This document shows positions 50,355 through 59,652 of a stretch of DNA of 64,000 bases, piece after piece; within the stretch, counting starts at the first letter, position 1, and each line of letters starts with the position of its first letter. The position numbers were made by a program, and so were the translations under genes. The notes beneath the pieces were generated by a model that was given only the letters and a program-made list of their open reading frames with translations, made no database searches and was not told the DNA's origin. The stretch is from Aurantiochytrium sp. KH105 (Eukaryota; Sar; Bigyra; Thraustochytrida; Thraustochytriidae), in the NCBI GenBank assembly GCA_003116975.1, contig BGKB01000030.1, positions 127,399-191,398 of the forward strand. Direction: 5' to 3'.

Positions 50355-52109
50355 ATGGACGGAGCCGCAAAGGGTGCGAGGGGCCTCACGAGCTCGTCTC
50401 TCGCGAGGGAAATGTCGCTCTCCCCGTTCAGACGAGGGTGCCTCTTGGCCTTCTCGCTCATGGCGCTCACCTACGCGTGTTTTATGGTGCTCGAAAGGAC
50501 GTACATGTTCGATGACTCTCGCGTCTTCGCGGAACGTGAAAGCGAGTATGCACACGAAAATAACACCACGTCCTCTCCTTGGATGTTGAATCCGCCCTCG
50601 CTGAGCGAACTGAGCCACCAGGCTAGCATCGGGACCCGCTGGGTGACCTTGCTCGACGGCTCCGTGTCCCCGCGTGCCTTTAAGCGCCACATGTTCACAA
50701 AGCATCAGAATGGAAACATTGCATGGCTTGAGATGAGCGTCCTGGCGACTCCGGGCGCCCCGGAAGAGCTCTTGACATGGGCCAAGGACCTGGGCGTGAT
50801 GATTCACCCAGTACCGTCTCTTACATGCAAGAACACGACAGCACCAGCGTCGCAGAGACACCACATGGCCAGAGTCTACGCGTGGTGCTTGACCGGCGGG
50901 CCCATTGTGTTTACACGGGCTCACACGCTCATCCTGCGTGACCTGCGTCAATTTGAATCGCGATGTAGAAGCGATCTCGCCTATTGCGGTCCAGGGGCAT
51001 TCGAGAATCTCCCAGAGTTTGAAATTGATTCGGGAATCTTCATGGCTCGACCCCACGAAGCACATTGCCAGGCGCTTCGCTCGATGGCCGAAAATAGCAC
51101 CCAGCATCCCAAAGATTGCGAAAAGGGTATTCTCAACTCGTACTTTGACCCTGTCAACCGGACTGTGCTTGATTTCCGGTACAACGCGGCACTAGGAGGG
51201 AAGAAGAATGGCGTGCAGTCGTTCGCAAATGCCATCATCGCCCAGTACGAGCCCTCACAAGAAGCTCGCTTGAAGCGTGGGGAAGGAGTGCGCGACGTTA
51301 TAGACTCGATCGATCGAGCGTTCGATCGCTTTGAGGCTGTTCGCGCGGGGCGTATCCCAAGGCGGGTCATTTATGCGACGATTTTGACGCCAGCGCCAAA
51401 GGGTTTCACGCATTCGACCACTCCCGAGGCCTTCAAGGCCCATCATGTTAGCAAATTTGTCAATGGCAAGATTCCTTGGGAGAATCAAGCGATCATCTAC
51501 ACAGAGAACGCTTTCCCGGAATACAGGGCGTGGCTCAAAGCTCGCGGGGGGCATATTATAGAAGTGCCGCCGTTGTTTTGTGAGAATGGCCGTGACAAGC
51601 GCTACAAGTACCAGTTCACCAAGCTCCAGATGTGGAATCTCACAGAGTGGGATACCATTGTGTACACAGATCTCGACACGCTCGTGACGGGCGATATCTC
51701 ACAGCTATGGCAATCGTGTCCGGATGGTGTCAATCTCTGTGGCGCGGCTGAGAGCTTTCGTTTACCGGATGCGCAATACATCAATGGGGGTCTTATGCTT
51801 GCGCGGCCGAACAAGGAGTTCTATCAAGATCTGATTGAGGGTCGTGAAACATACAAAAACTCGACGTATCTCTGCGAGCAAGATTATCTCAACTTCTTTC
51901 TTACAGAGCAACGAATCGGTATTGTCGATCCGAAGTACAATATCATGAGCTTTGATAAGGCGCGCACAATCCCCTATGAAGACGCAAGGCTTATCCACTC
52001 CAAAAAGGAGCATGAGAAAATACTGCAGTTTGCAGTCACGAAAGAAGATCGTAGCTTCATCGACAGAGAGCGCAAGAGGATTGCGCGGCTCGTGTCAGAC
52101 TTTGATTGA
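50355..52109 (+). CDS. Double-domain GT8-like glycosyltransferase, tandem copy 1 (type II membrane protein)
   Basis: 584 residues from ATG 50355; an in-frame ATG at 50412 (MSLSPFRRGC) aligns with one in copy 2 and is also possible. A signal anchor (RGCLLAFSLMALTYACFMVL) follows basic residues, then a short stem and two GT8-like halves. The C-terminal half has YTDLDTLVTGDISQLW, with the metal-binding DxD, and YINGGLMLARPNKEFYQDL. The N-terminal half aligns with it, but DxD has become RxH (FTRAHTLILRDLRQF), with FEIDSGIFMARPHEAHCQAL as the counterpart, so it is probably non-catalytic. Several N-glycosylation sequons (NTT, NST, NRT, NLT) fit a Golgi lumenal enzyme. Sugar donor and acceptor are unknown; GT8 includes glycogenin and plant glucuronyltransferases. 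Confidence 0.88.
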   Translation: MDGAAKGARGLTSSSLAREMSLSPFRRGCLLAFSLMALTYACFMVLERTYMFDDSRVFAERESEYAHENNTTSSPWMLNPPSLSELSHQASIGTRWVTLLDGSVSPRAFKRHMFTKHQNGNIAWLEMSVLATPGAPEELLTWAKDLGVMIHPVPSLTCKNTTAPASQRHHMARVYAWCLTGGPIVFTRAHTLILRDLRQFESRCRSDLAYCGPGAFENLPEFEIDSGIFMARPHEAHCQALRSMAENSTQHPKDCEKGILNSYFDPVNRTVLDFRYNAALGGKKNGVQSFANAIIAQYEPSQEARLKRGEGVRDVIDSIDRAFDRFEAVRAGRIPRRVIYATILTPAPKGFTHSTTPEAFKAHHVSKFVNGKIPWENQAIIYTENAFPEYRAWLKARGGHIIEVPPLFCENGRDKRYKYQFTKLQMWNLTEWDTIVYTDLDTLVTGDISQLWQSCPDGVNLCGAAESFRLPDAQYINGGLMLARPNKEFYQDLIEGRETYKNSTYLCEQDYLNFFLTEQRIGIVDPKYNIMSFDKARTIPYEDARLIHSKKEHEKILQFAVTKEDRSFIDRERKRIARLVSDFD

Positions 52110-53052
52110 TTGATGGGCTGCAAGTGAAATGAGTCGCTCAAAGTCAGTAAGGTCATGCAATCGCGATCTAGCTGCAGGTTCTTTAATCCTTCGCTCTGTC
52201 CGTTCATTTGACGATTACACGGACGGCTATTGTGTGCAAGCGATCTTGTAAGCCAAAATGAAAGGTGTTTAGGTTAAATTAGGCTCCAAGAAAAAAGTCA
52301 AGAACACCTAGATTAATATGTCCTGCCTGCTCTTCCCTTGATCGCTGACTTGTGAGAGATCTTCGAAAAGCTTTGCTTTGGTCAAAAACATCTGAACAAG
52401 CGTTTTACGTCGAATTTTCAATCTAATTTTTTCCCGATAAATTCAGGTGGTAGACAATCATTCCGTCAGTTCGAAACCGACCCGAGTCATTTCTTTGAGA
52501 CAGTGAAAAACTTTTGTAAGCGCTGCATTCAATTTCAAATTTGGAAAAGAAAAATCAATTGCACATTTATGGCCTCTCATTTACCACAAGCGCACCCAAA
52601 CAAACCTTCGCTATACCTATCTGCCACAGCTACAATCTCTCGGCATCTTTTGGATGATCAGACTGCCAACTAATCCACAATCGCATCACAACGCGTATCA
52701 GCTTGCGCGCAAAGTTTCTGTGGCTATTCACAGTCAAGTAGGACGCAGCACGAGCTATCCGTTATTGAGGGAGATGCCCGGGCCTGGTTCGAACGAAGGC
52801 GTAAAGTATTTTTTTGAAGAGAGCAAACCGCAGAAAATCGCAAAGAAGTCTCGTCGCGAGGCTTTTCTTCGTGCCGAGCGAGGCCAGCCAGACCACCACC
52901 AGCCCCCGCTCTGGGGACAAAGGCGACGCCTCCTCGCGCGTCTGTCTCGCTGCCGGCAGCGGGGCGCAGGGAGGCGCGGCGGCGACCTTCTCTAGCGGCA
53001 CGGAGACGACTCTTGAGGGGTAGACTAAAACCCATAGGGCTCGAGGGGCCTC
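52110..53052. promoter_or_regulatory. Spacer between tandem GT8 genes
   Basis: 943 bp. The first part is the 3' flank of copy 1 and has similarity to the 3' flank of copy 2 (CGCTCTGTC...CATTTGACGATT in both). The middle (about 52200-52700) is AT-rich and unique, and the last 230 bp resemble the copy 1 promoter. No gene is seen. Confidence 0.6.
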
Positions 53053-54861
53053 ATGAGCCCGAGCCTCGCTCGCGAGTGGCCGTGCGTGAGAGAAATGTCG
53101 GTCTTCCCGTTAAGACGAGGGTGCCTTCTCACCTCCTTGCTCATGGTGCTCGCCTACGCGGGCTTCATGTCGCTCGAAACGGCCTACATGATTCATGACT
53201 TCCACGTTCTTGCAGTCATCGAAAGCGAGTACGCCTACGAAGATATCACGACGCCTTCTCCTGATGACGTCCACACCTTTGCGGAACGTGGAAGCGAGTA
53301 TGCTCACGAAAACAACACCACGTCCTCTCCTTGGTCGTCGATTACCCCCTCGCAGAGCGAAGTGAACCACCAGGCTAGCATCGGGACCCGCTGGGTGACC
53401 TTGCTCGACGGCTCTGTGTCCCCGCGTGCCTTTAAGCGCCACATGTTCACAAAGCATCAGAATGGAAACATTGCATGGCTCGAGATGAGCGTCCTGGCGA
53501 CTCCGGGCGCCCCGGAAGAGCTCTTGACATGGGCCAAGGACCTGGGCGTGATGGTTCACCCAGTACCGTCTCTTACATGCAAGAACACGACAGCACCAGC
53601 GTCGCAGAGACACCACATGGCCAGAGTCTACGCGTGGTGCTTGACCGGCGGGCCCATTGTGTTTACACGGGCTCACACGCTCATCCTGCGTGACCTGCGT
53701 CAATTTGAATCTCAATGTGGAAGCGATGCTGCCTATTGCGGGCCAGTGGCATTCAGGAATCTCCCAAAGTTTGAGATTGATTCGGGAATCTTCATGGCTC
53801 GGCCCCATGAAGCACATTGCCAGGCGCTTCGCTCGATGGCCGAAAATAGCACCCAGCATCCCAAAGATTGCGAAAAGGGTATTCTCGACTCTTACTTTGT
53901 CACTGTCAACCGGACTGTGCTTGATTCCCGGTACAACGCGGTGCTACGAATGAAGAAGTATAGCGTGCAGTCGTTCGCAAATGCCATCGTTGCTCAGTAC
54001 GAGCCCTCACAAGAAGCTCGCTTGAAGCGTGAGGAGGGAGTTCGCGACGTTATAGACTCGATCGATCGAGCGTTCGATCGCTTTGAGGCTGTTCGCGCGG
54101 GGCGTATCCCAAAGCGGGTCATTTATGCGACGATTTTAACGCCAGCGCCAAAGGGTTTCACGCATTCGACCACTCCCGAGGCCTTCAAGGCCCATCATGT
54201 TAGCAAATTTGTCAATGGCAAAATACCTTGGGATAACCATGCGATCATCTACACAGAGAACGCTTTCCCGGAATACAGGGCGTGGGTGAAAGCTCGCGGA
54301 GGGCATATTATAGAAGTGCCGCCGTTGTTTTGTGAGAATGGCCGCGACAAGCGCTACAAGTACCAGTTCACCAAGCTCCAGATGTGGAATCTCACAGAGT
54401 GGGATACTATTGTGTACACAGATCTCGACACGCTCGTGACGGGCGATATCTCGCAGCTATGGCGATCGTGTCCGGATGGTGTCAATCTCTGTGGCGCGGC
54501 GGAGAGCCATCGTTTTCCTCGTAGACAATACATCAATGGGGGTCTTATACTTGCGCGACCGAACAAGGAGTTCTATCAAGATCTGATTGAGGGTCGTGAA
54601 ACGTACGAGGGATCGATGGTCATGTGCGAGCAGCATTACCTCAACTACTTTCTTACAGAGCAACGAATCGGTATTGTCGACCCGAAGTACAATATCATGA
54701 GCTTTGATAAGGCGCGCACAATCCCCTATGAAGACGCAAGGCTTATCCACTCCAAAAAAGAACATGAGGAAGGACTTAAATTTGCAGTCACGGAAGAAGA
54801 TCGTAGCTTCATCGACAGAGAGCGCAAGAGGATTGCGCGGCTCGTGTCAGACTTTGATTGA
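53053..54861 (+). CDS. Double-domain GT8-like glycosyltransferase, tandem copy 2 (type II membrane protein)
   Basis: 602 residues from ATG 53053; an alternative ATG at 53095 matches copy 1. Same plan as copy 1: anchor RGCLLTSLLMVLAYAGFMSL, stem, degenerate N-terminal GT8 half (FTRAHTLILRDLRQF in place of DxD) and intact C-terminal half (YTDLDTLVTGDISQLW, YINGGLILARPNKEFYQDL). The stem is longer than in copy 1 because a short segment is duplicated (ESEYAYEDITTPSPDDV and then GSEYAHENNTTSSPW). Most of the catalytic region is near-identical to copy 1. Differences cluster at the start, in the part after the first half (VTVNRTVLDSRYNAVLRMKK) and near the donor-site loop (SHRFPRRQ for SFRLPDAQ; GSMVMCEQHYLNYF for NSTYLCEQDYLNFF), so substrate preference could differ (inference). 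Confidence 0.88.
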   Translation: MSPSLAREWPCVREMSVFPLRRGCLLTSLLMVLAYAGFMSLETAYMIHDFHVLAVIESEYAYEDITTPSPDDVHTFAERGSEYAHENNTTSSPWSSITPSQSEVNHQASIGTRWVTLLDGSVSPRAFKRHMFTKHQNGNIAWLEMSVLATPGAPEELLTWAKDLGVMVHPVPSLTCKNTTAPASQRHHMARVYAWCLTGGPIVFTRAHTLILRDLRQFESQCGSDAAYCGPVAFRNLPKFEIDSGIFMARPHEAHCQALRSMAENSTQHPKDCEKGILDSYFVTVNRTVLDSRYNAVLRMKKYSVQSFANAIVAQYEPSQEARLKREEGVRDVIDSIDRAFDRFEAVRAGRIPKRVIYATILTPAPKGFTHSTTPEAFKAHHVSKFVNGKIPWDNHAIIYTENAFPEYRAWVKARGGHIIEVPPLFCENGRDKRYKYQFTKLQMWNLTEWDTIVYTDLDTLVTGDISQLWRSCPDGVNLCGAAESHRFPRRQYINGGLILARPNKEFYQDLIEGRETYEGSMVMCEQHYLNYFLTEQRIGIVDPKYNIMSFDKARTIPYEDARLIHSKKEHEEGLKFAVTEEDRSFIDRERKRIARLVSDFD

Positions 54862-55108
54862 CTGATGCGCTGCGAACAAATCAGGTCGCGCAAAGTCAGT
54901 CAGGTCATGCATACGTGGTCTGACTGTAAGTGCTTTTGTCCGTCGCTCTGTCAGCCCATTTGACGATTGCATTATTGTTGTGTGCAAGCTAGCTTGCAAG
55001 TTCTTTAGTTACTTACAACTATGAATTATTATTATAAAATATTACCAACGTAGCAGCATCACATATGCACGAGAGCTGACAATGAGGTCTCACAAACCCC
55101 TTGTTAGG

Positions 55109-56935
55109 CTACTTATCTTGCTGAGGAAAGTAGTACATGGGAAGCTCGGCTCGCTCACCAAAGAGCGCACTTGCCTCGTTAACATTTGTAATGGAACGCA
55201 AAAGTATTGAGCGGATTCCATCAAAGACTTTGGCTGTATATGTGAAGTTCCACACGCCAGCAAGCTCGCCATGGGCCGCCAGTGGGGCCTCAAGCGCTTC
55301 CTTGTAGAGGACCGGGTCTGCGTCCAGTCTTTTGATTCGATCGATGCAGGGGGCGAAATGAGACGATAGACGCTCTTGCAAATCGGAGTCAAAGCTGGCT
55401 TGGCATGTCGATGAATGGCTGTCGGGGCACATGGCTTTGAAGGCTTTGTTTAAAGCTTTGTCGGACACCATATCGCTGGGGATGTCACAGTGAACATAGG
55501 CTGCGGGATTCAGTACTTGATTGAGAGAGAACTTGTCAGGCCCAAAATAAATGGGAATAGAATGAGCCAAATACGCGTCAACGATCTTCTCGCTAATGTA
55601 GCCATCGCACGGCCCGTTCTCAAACACGATTGCGAATTTGTGCTCCGAATGTACCGCGTTTGCCGAGGCGCGTTGAAAGTAGTCTTTCAGAGCGAGACGT
55701 TCTGCATTGGGAACTCCCAAGCGCTCCACAGCATCTCCTCTTGGACAGTGGCCGAGCGAAGATACAGGGCGCGCCTTGGCCGCCAACTCGAACGCAAAAG
55801 CAGTACGAATGGCAGTTGTATGTCTGTACTGGTGGCAGTTCGATTGCAAAAAGGAAGCGAAATACCGTTTGTGCCTCAAGACAGTGTTGATGTCAAAGAG
55901 ACCGCGCCGAAAGACAACTTCCTCGACGCCAGTGCCATCAGGGATGCAACATCCGTGGCGCTTTTGGTAGTCGGCGAGAGGTTCCGAAGGAGAGATAGGG
56001 CCAAGGCGTCTGCCGATTGACACAAGCCCAAATGGAGCGTAGACCGCGATAGAACTGAAGGGAAGCATTTCTCTCTTTGTTTCCAGTTGGATCTCGACAC
56101 CTTCGACGAATTGGAGCCACGGCTCAAAGCACAAGCGAATATTCACTGGGCCCACACGAGCCTTTGTGACGGGGTCGCCAACGTACTTTACATTGCGCGG
56201 CAAGGAAACCATACGAGCCTCAGAGGTCCACAAGGACGATTCGTTCATCTCAAATGTGTGGTGAAGCAACGTCGCGTTGCGCAGACGCTTGATTGTTTCC
56301 ACAACGCTTGTTTGACCGAACCAACACAATCTAAAATCCGCGTCGAGGCCCAGCATGAGCCACAGCTCTTCGTCGGTAAAGCTTTTTGATCTATACTTTT
56401 GGGCAATATACTTCTCCTCGGGTGCCACTGCAATGACTCGCACGCTCTCGTAGAGGCGTGTCATCCCCTTAGCAAGCTCAAATGTATACCATCGCACCTC
56501 CGTGTTTGAATAATCAATACGAAAGCTGTTCTCGTTGGTACAGTAGGCCAGCGTAACCTGCGATCCCTTGGGTCCAAAGCCTGGGAGTACGGCCATCTTT
56601 CTTCCGGGCACGGTGCCATCATCCACTTCATTCGGAAATCCTGGCAAACCCGCGGACCAAGAAGAGGCTGAAGCGCGCTCTGTGTATTCGTTGGTGCCAA
56701 GACGGGGCGAATTTGACTCTCTAACGAAGGCATCTCCAGACACAGCAGCAAAGACATCTTCGTATTTTCCTGTGGAAAAAAAAATGCTCGTCGCCATGCT
56801 GCCCATCGTGAAGGCTAGAGCTGCGGCAAGGGCAATTCGCAGCACGCCTGCTCGGTTGCCGCCGGTCCCGCTAACGCTGACGCTGTTGGTGCCACCTTGC
56901 CGCCCGCGGGCGTGGTCCAGCCGTTGCTGCGCCAT
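55109..56935 (-). CDS. GT10 alpha-1,3-fucosyltransferase-like protein (type II membrane)
   Basis: 608 residues, ATG at 56933-56935. A cytosolic basic N terminus is followed by a signal anchor (RAGVLRIALAAALAFTMGSM), then a long stem/N-terminal domain. The GT10 signature lies near residue 450: KFAIVFENGPCDGYISEKIV followed by DAYLAHSIPIYFGPDKF. It corresponds to the family pattern FEN-x4-Y-x-(S/T)EK...P(V/I)-x-x-G that binds GDP-fucose. The downstream CDIPSDMVS and ACPD/ATCQ-like Cys-rich tail also suit the fold. At 608 residues it is longer than animal FUTs (about 350-400), the extra length being N-terminal. Predicted role: a Golgi fucosyltransferase acting on glycans; the acceptor is unknown. 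It converges with the second GT8 gene (247 bp between stops). Confidence 0.87.
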   Translation of the reverse strand: MAQQRLDHARGRQGGTNSVSVSGTGGNRAGVLRIALAAALAFTMGSMATSIFFSTGKYEDVFAAVSGDAFVRESNSPRLGTNEYTERASASSWSAGLPGFPNEVDDGTVPGRKMAVLPGFGPKGSQVTLAYCTNENSFRIDYSNTEVRWYTFELAKGMTRLYESVRVIAVAPEEKYIAQKYRSKSFTDEELWLMLGLDADFRLCWFGQTSVVETIKRLRNATLLHHTFEMNESSLWTSEARMVSLPRNVKYVGDPVTKARVGPVNIRLCFEPWLQFVEGVEIQLETKREMLPFSSIAVYAPFGLVSIGRRLGPISPSEPLADYQKRHGCCIPDGTGVEEVVFRRGLFDINTVLRHKRYFASFLQSNCHQYRHTTAIRTAFAFELAAKARPVSSLGHCPRGDAVERLGVPNAERLALKDYFQRASANAVHSEHKFAIVFENGPCDGYISEKIVDAYLAHSIPIYFGPDKFSLNQVLNPAAYVHCDIPSDMVSDKALNKAFKAMCPDSHSSTCQASFDSDLQERLSSHFAPCIDRIKRLDADPVLYKEALEAPLAAHGELAGVWNFTYTAKVFDGIRSILLRSITNVNEASALFGERAELPMYYFPQQDK

Positions 56936-57582
56936 CGTATACTGCGTTGTGAGATATCCTATCTCACTTCAGCCTTGGCAGTAACGCCTGTCACCTTGCC
57001 GCACGCAGCAGCGCACAGCGTATAGAAGCGCCGCGAACGAGTCCGTCGTCTCGCTCGACTCGCGCGCCCAGCGGTCGCGCGAGCGCCGCACAACTGCAGT
57101 CCTTACTGTATGCTCTCGCTGATTTGCTGGCTGAACGTTGGGTGAGTCGACTTGCCACCTGAGAGGTATTGAAGGTGACACAAGTGTGAGTCTATTTTGC
57201 GCATCGTTGTCGTGAATTGAGACCTCGCTGTTCTGTCGAAGAATTCACTGGCGCGGACATCCTTTCGCTTGTTGCGAGTGCTCTGTCCTATACCCGGACG
57301 CCGTTGTGATTTGTTCTGCTTTTTTTACGTTTTTATTGAAGTATACCTTTCAACACGCAAGCTCTCCAACTATTTGATGTTCCATCGAGAGACGGGGAAC
57401 AGAAATCTGTGGGTCTTGTGTTGTGGACCAAACGTAATCTAAACCCTACCCTTCATTTTTCCTGCGCAAGATAAGATCTTGTGAACGAGTTTGATCTGAT
57501 TGAATGTTTGTTTGTCTGTCGGAGTTAAACTTTAGGTAAAAAAAAAAGGACAACAACAACTACTACAACATGGCACAGGAGG
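56936..57582. promoter_or_regulatory. GT10 upstream region and GCN5 3' flank
   Basis: 647 bp between two minus-strand genes, AT-richer in 57300-57550. It ends in a short A run (57537-57548) just beyond the GCN5 stop. No gene is supported. Confidence 0.55.
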
Positions 57583-59652
57583 CTAAGTGGATGTTGTCGT
57601 GACAGGGCCCGACAAGGAGTCCGGCGGTAGCACCTGCTCGTGCTCAGCAGCCTCTTTGGGCAAAAATGAAGGGGCCGACTCTGGTGCAAGCTCAAAGTGC
57701 TCCGAGAATAAATTGAGAATGTACGTGCGCAGGTTGGCAGCCGAGCGATAGTACGAGGTGTCTGGGCCGTTATACGCGCAACAGTTGTCGCACATGCGCA
57801 ACATGTCGTCGCGAAGCGGCTCTGGGGCAGAATAGTGTCGACCGTGGTCAAGGCGCTTTTTGATGAGCGAAATATCGATCGGGTCTCTGATGACGTCAAT
57901 GTAGTCCGCGACAACGTCACCGACAGGCTCTTGAAATGGCCATGCCTCACGGTGGGCCTTGACGAGCCGCATCACCGTGTACAGGCGACTCTGCATTTGG
58001 TAGTACTCCGGGTAGTCGACAGGATCGCCTGACCCATCTTTGCTGTGATGCACTTGTCGTGAAAGGAAGCGCACAGGCATCGCCCAGCCAGCTTCACGCA
58101 CGCCGCGGACCTGGTCCTGCAAATGCGTCACCACGGTCCCATCCTTGAAATTGAGTCCTGGAAAAACGTGGTCTGAGTCGATTTTCTCCTTGATTTTCGC
58201 AAAGAGAAATTTGCGTTGCGCAGCGATCATCTCGGGTATTCGCAGATAGTCCACGTACTCGTTGATGCTGCATTCCATGAGCGTACCGCCGTCGTAGTCC
58301 TTGATGTAGCCACGCCATCGCTCGCGAGGCATGGTGATGGTCTTTGTGAAGCCCTGCTTGCGAAAGTAGCCAATCGCAAAATTGTCGGCATAAGTGAGGA
58401 AATGCGTCACTTGAATTGATTTCACCCACTGCTTGAGGTTGTTCATGAGTTTAGTCCCGACACCCTTGACCTGGCGCGCCGCTGAAACAGCCAGAAAGGC
58501 AATCTCCGCGAAGCGTTGCTCAAGATACGGCCGAAAGCAGATCCCGCCTACAACAACGCCCTTGTCAATGCAGACGAGCGAGTAGTGTTTCCGATCCATC
58601 ACTAGCCGTACAATGTACTCTTTTGGCATTTTGGGCAGCTGCTTCGCAAAGATCTCCTTTACGTTGATGAGCCACACCAAGTTCTCTTCGGTGCCATCAT
58701 TGGTGATGATGCGAAATTCGAGGCCATCCTTTAGGGCTGTCGGCGCGCTCTTGGCAAATTCCTCTGCCTGTTTGCGGCGCTTCAAGTCCGACTGCTCCTT
58801 GTTTTCCTGCTCACTACTGGTCACGCCTGGGGCCGAAGACGCATTAGAAGTCGGAAGGTCATCGCCTGCGTGGTCGCGCTTTTTTCCCACGAGCGTGGCC
58901 TCCTCCTTTTCCTTTTCCTTTTCCTTTTCCTTTTCTTTCTCTTCTTCGGCCTCATCTGACTTGGCCAATCGGGTCGCCTCTTCGGGACTTTCCTTTAGGA
59001 ATCGAACCAGATTAGCGCTAATGGTTCCCACAGGCTCGTCAGCAAGCTCCTTGAAGGCGCTGAGAACCGTCTCCCAGGTTTCGATGGTCGCGAAACCCCT
59101 TTTCTCGAGGAGCTGCAAGACTGCTGTAATTGCATCTTCTCGAGTCTGCTGCTCGTGGTCGGCGCTTCCATTGGCTGTCTCTGTAGATTCTGGCACTTCG
59201 GAAAGGTCCTCTTTCTTCGCAAGGGCGTCCGCAACGCGGCCCAATTTGACCCGAAGCCAATGTAAGCCCGGCTTGGGTCTCGTATTGTCGCCCTGCTCTT
59301 CGACGTCTTGTGCCGGCGCTCCGGTAGCCTGTGGCGCCGGCGGCTGAGCCTGCTGCACCTGCGAGCTTTCCGTGGTGGTCTGCTTTGCAATATTAGTGTT
59401 CGCGGCCGCTGGCGGTGGCACTGGAGGAGCTACCGCCGGCGTCGTCGCTGGCGCTGTGGTTGTTGTGGAAGAAGTCGTCGTTGTCGGCGTCGGCGTCGGC
59501 GTCGCCGTCGTCATTGTCGGCGTCGTTGCTGCCGGCAGCGCTGTCGCCGCCTCCGCCAATGTCGCCTCTGGTGCTGCCTCTGCGGTCTCGGGGGCGGCGG
59601 CCTCGGCGGGCAGGGCGGCCGGTGCGGCGGCCTCCGGGGCCGCGTCAGCCAT
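57583..59652 (-). CDS. GCN5: Histone acetyltransferase Gcn5 (GNAT plus bromodomain)
   Basis: 689 residues from the ATG 59650-59652 (MADAAPEAAAP); the frame extends upstream only to a TTG. The first 300 residues are low-complexity Ala/Pro/Thr, including a Lys-Glu run encoded by (TTTTCC)n. The GNAT domain holds EYIVRLVMDRKHYSLVCID, the catalytic Glu in RFAEIAFLAVSA, the acetyl-CoA loop QVKGVGTKLM (usual QxRGYG), and HFLTYADNFAIGYFRKQGF. An intervening Gcn5-specific stretch (RWRGYIKDYDGGTLMEC) leads to a C-terminal bromodomain with PFQEPVG, DYIDVIRDPIDISLIKKRL and the acetyl-lysine Asn in CCAYNGPD. Family role: the catalytic subunit of SAGA/ADA complexes acetylating histone H3. No PCAF N-terminal domain is visible. 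Confidence 0.95.
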   Translation of the reverse strand: MADAAPEAAAPAALPAEAAAPETAEAAPEATLAEAATALPAATTPTMTTATPTPTPTTTTSSTTTTAPATTPAVAPPVPPPAAANTNIAKQTTTESSQVQQAQPPAPQATGAPAQDVEEQGDNTRPKPGLHWLRVKLGRVADALAKKEDLSEVPESTETANGSADHEQQTREDAITAVLQLLEKRGFATIETWETVLSAFKELADEPVGTISANLVRFLKESPEEATRLAKSDEAEEEKEKEKEKEKEKEEATLVGKKRDHAGDDLPTSNASSAPGVTSSEQENKEQSDLKRRKQAEEFAKSAPTALKDGLEFRIITNDGTEENLVWLINVKEIFAKQLPKMPKEYIVRLVMDRKHYSLVCIDKGVVVGGICFRPYLEQRFAEIAFLAVSAARQVKGVGTKLMNNLKQWVKSIQVTHFLTYADNFAIGYFRKQGFTKTITMPRERWRGYIKDYDGGTLMECSINEYVDYLRIPEMIAAQRKFLFAKIKEKIDSDHVFPGLNFKDGTVVTHLQDQVRGVREAGWAMPVRFLSRQVHHSKDGSGDPVDYPEYYQMQSRLYTVMRLVKAHREAWPFQEPVGDVVADYIDVIRDPIDISLIKKRLDHGRHYSAPEPLRDDMLRMCDNCCAYNGPDTSYYRSAANLRTYILNLFSEHFELAPESAPSFLPKEAAEHEQVLPPDSLSGPVTTTST
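58905..58952. repeat. (TTTTCC)n coding microsatellite in GCN5
   Basis: Encodes alternating Lys-Glu in the N-terminal disordered region on the minus strand. Confidence 0.92.

Noticed and set aside
52780-52810. GGTTCGAAC motif resembling a tRNA T-arm
   Set aside because: No complementary stem or cloverleaf around it.
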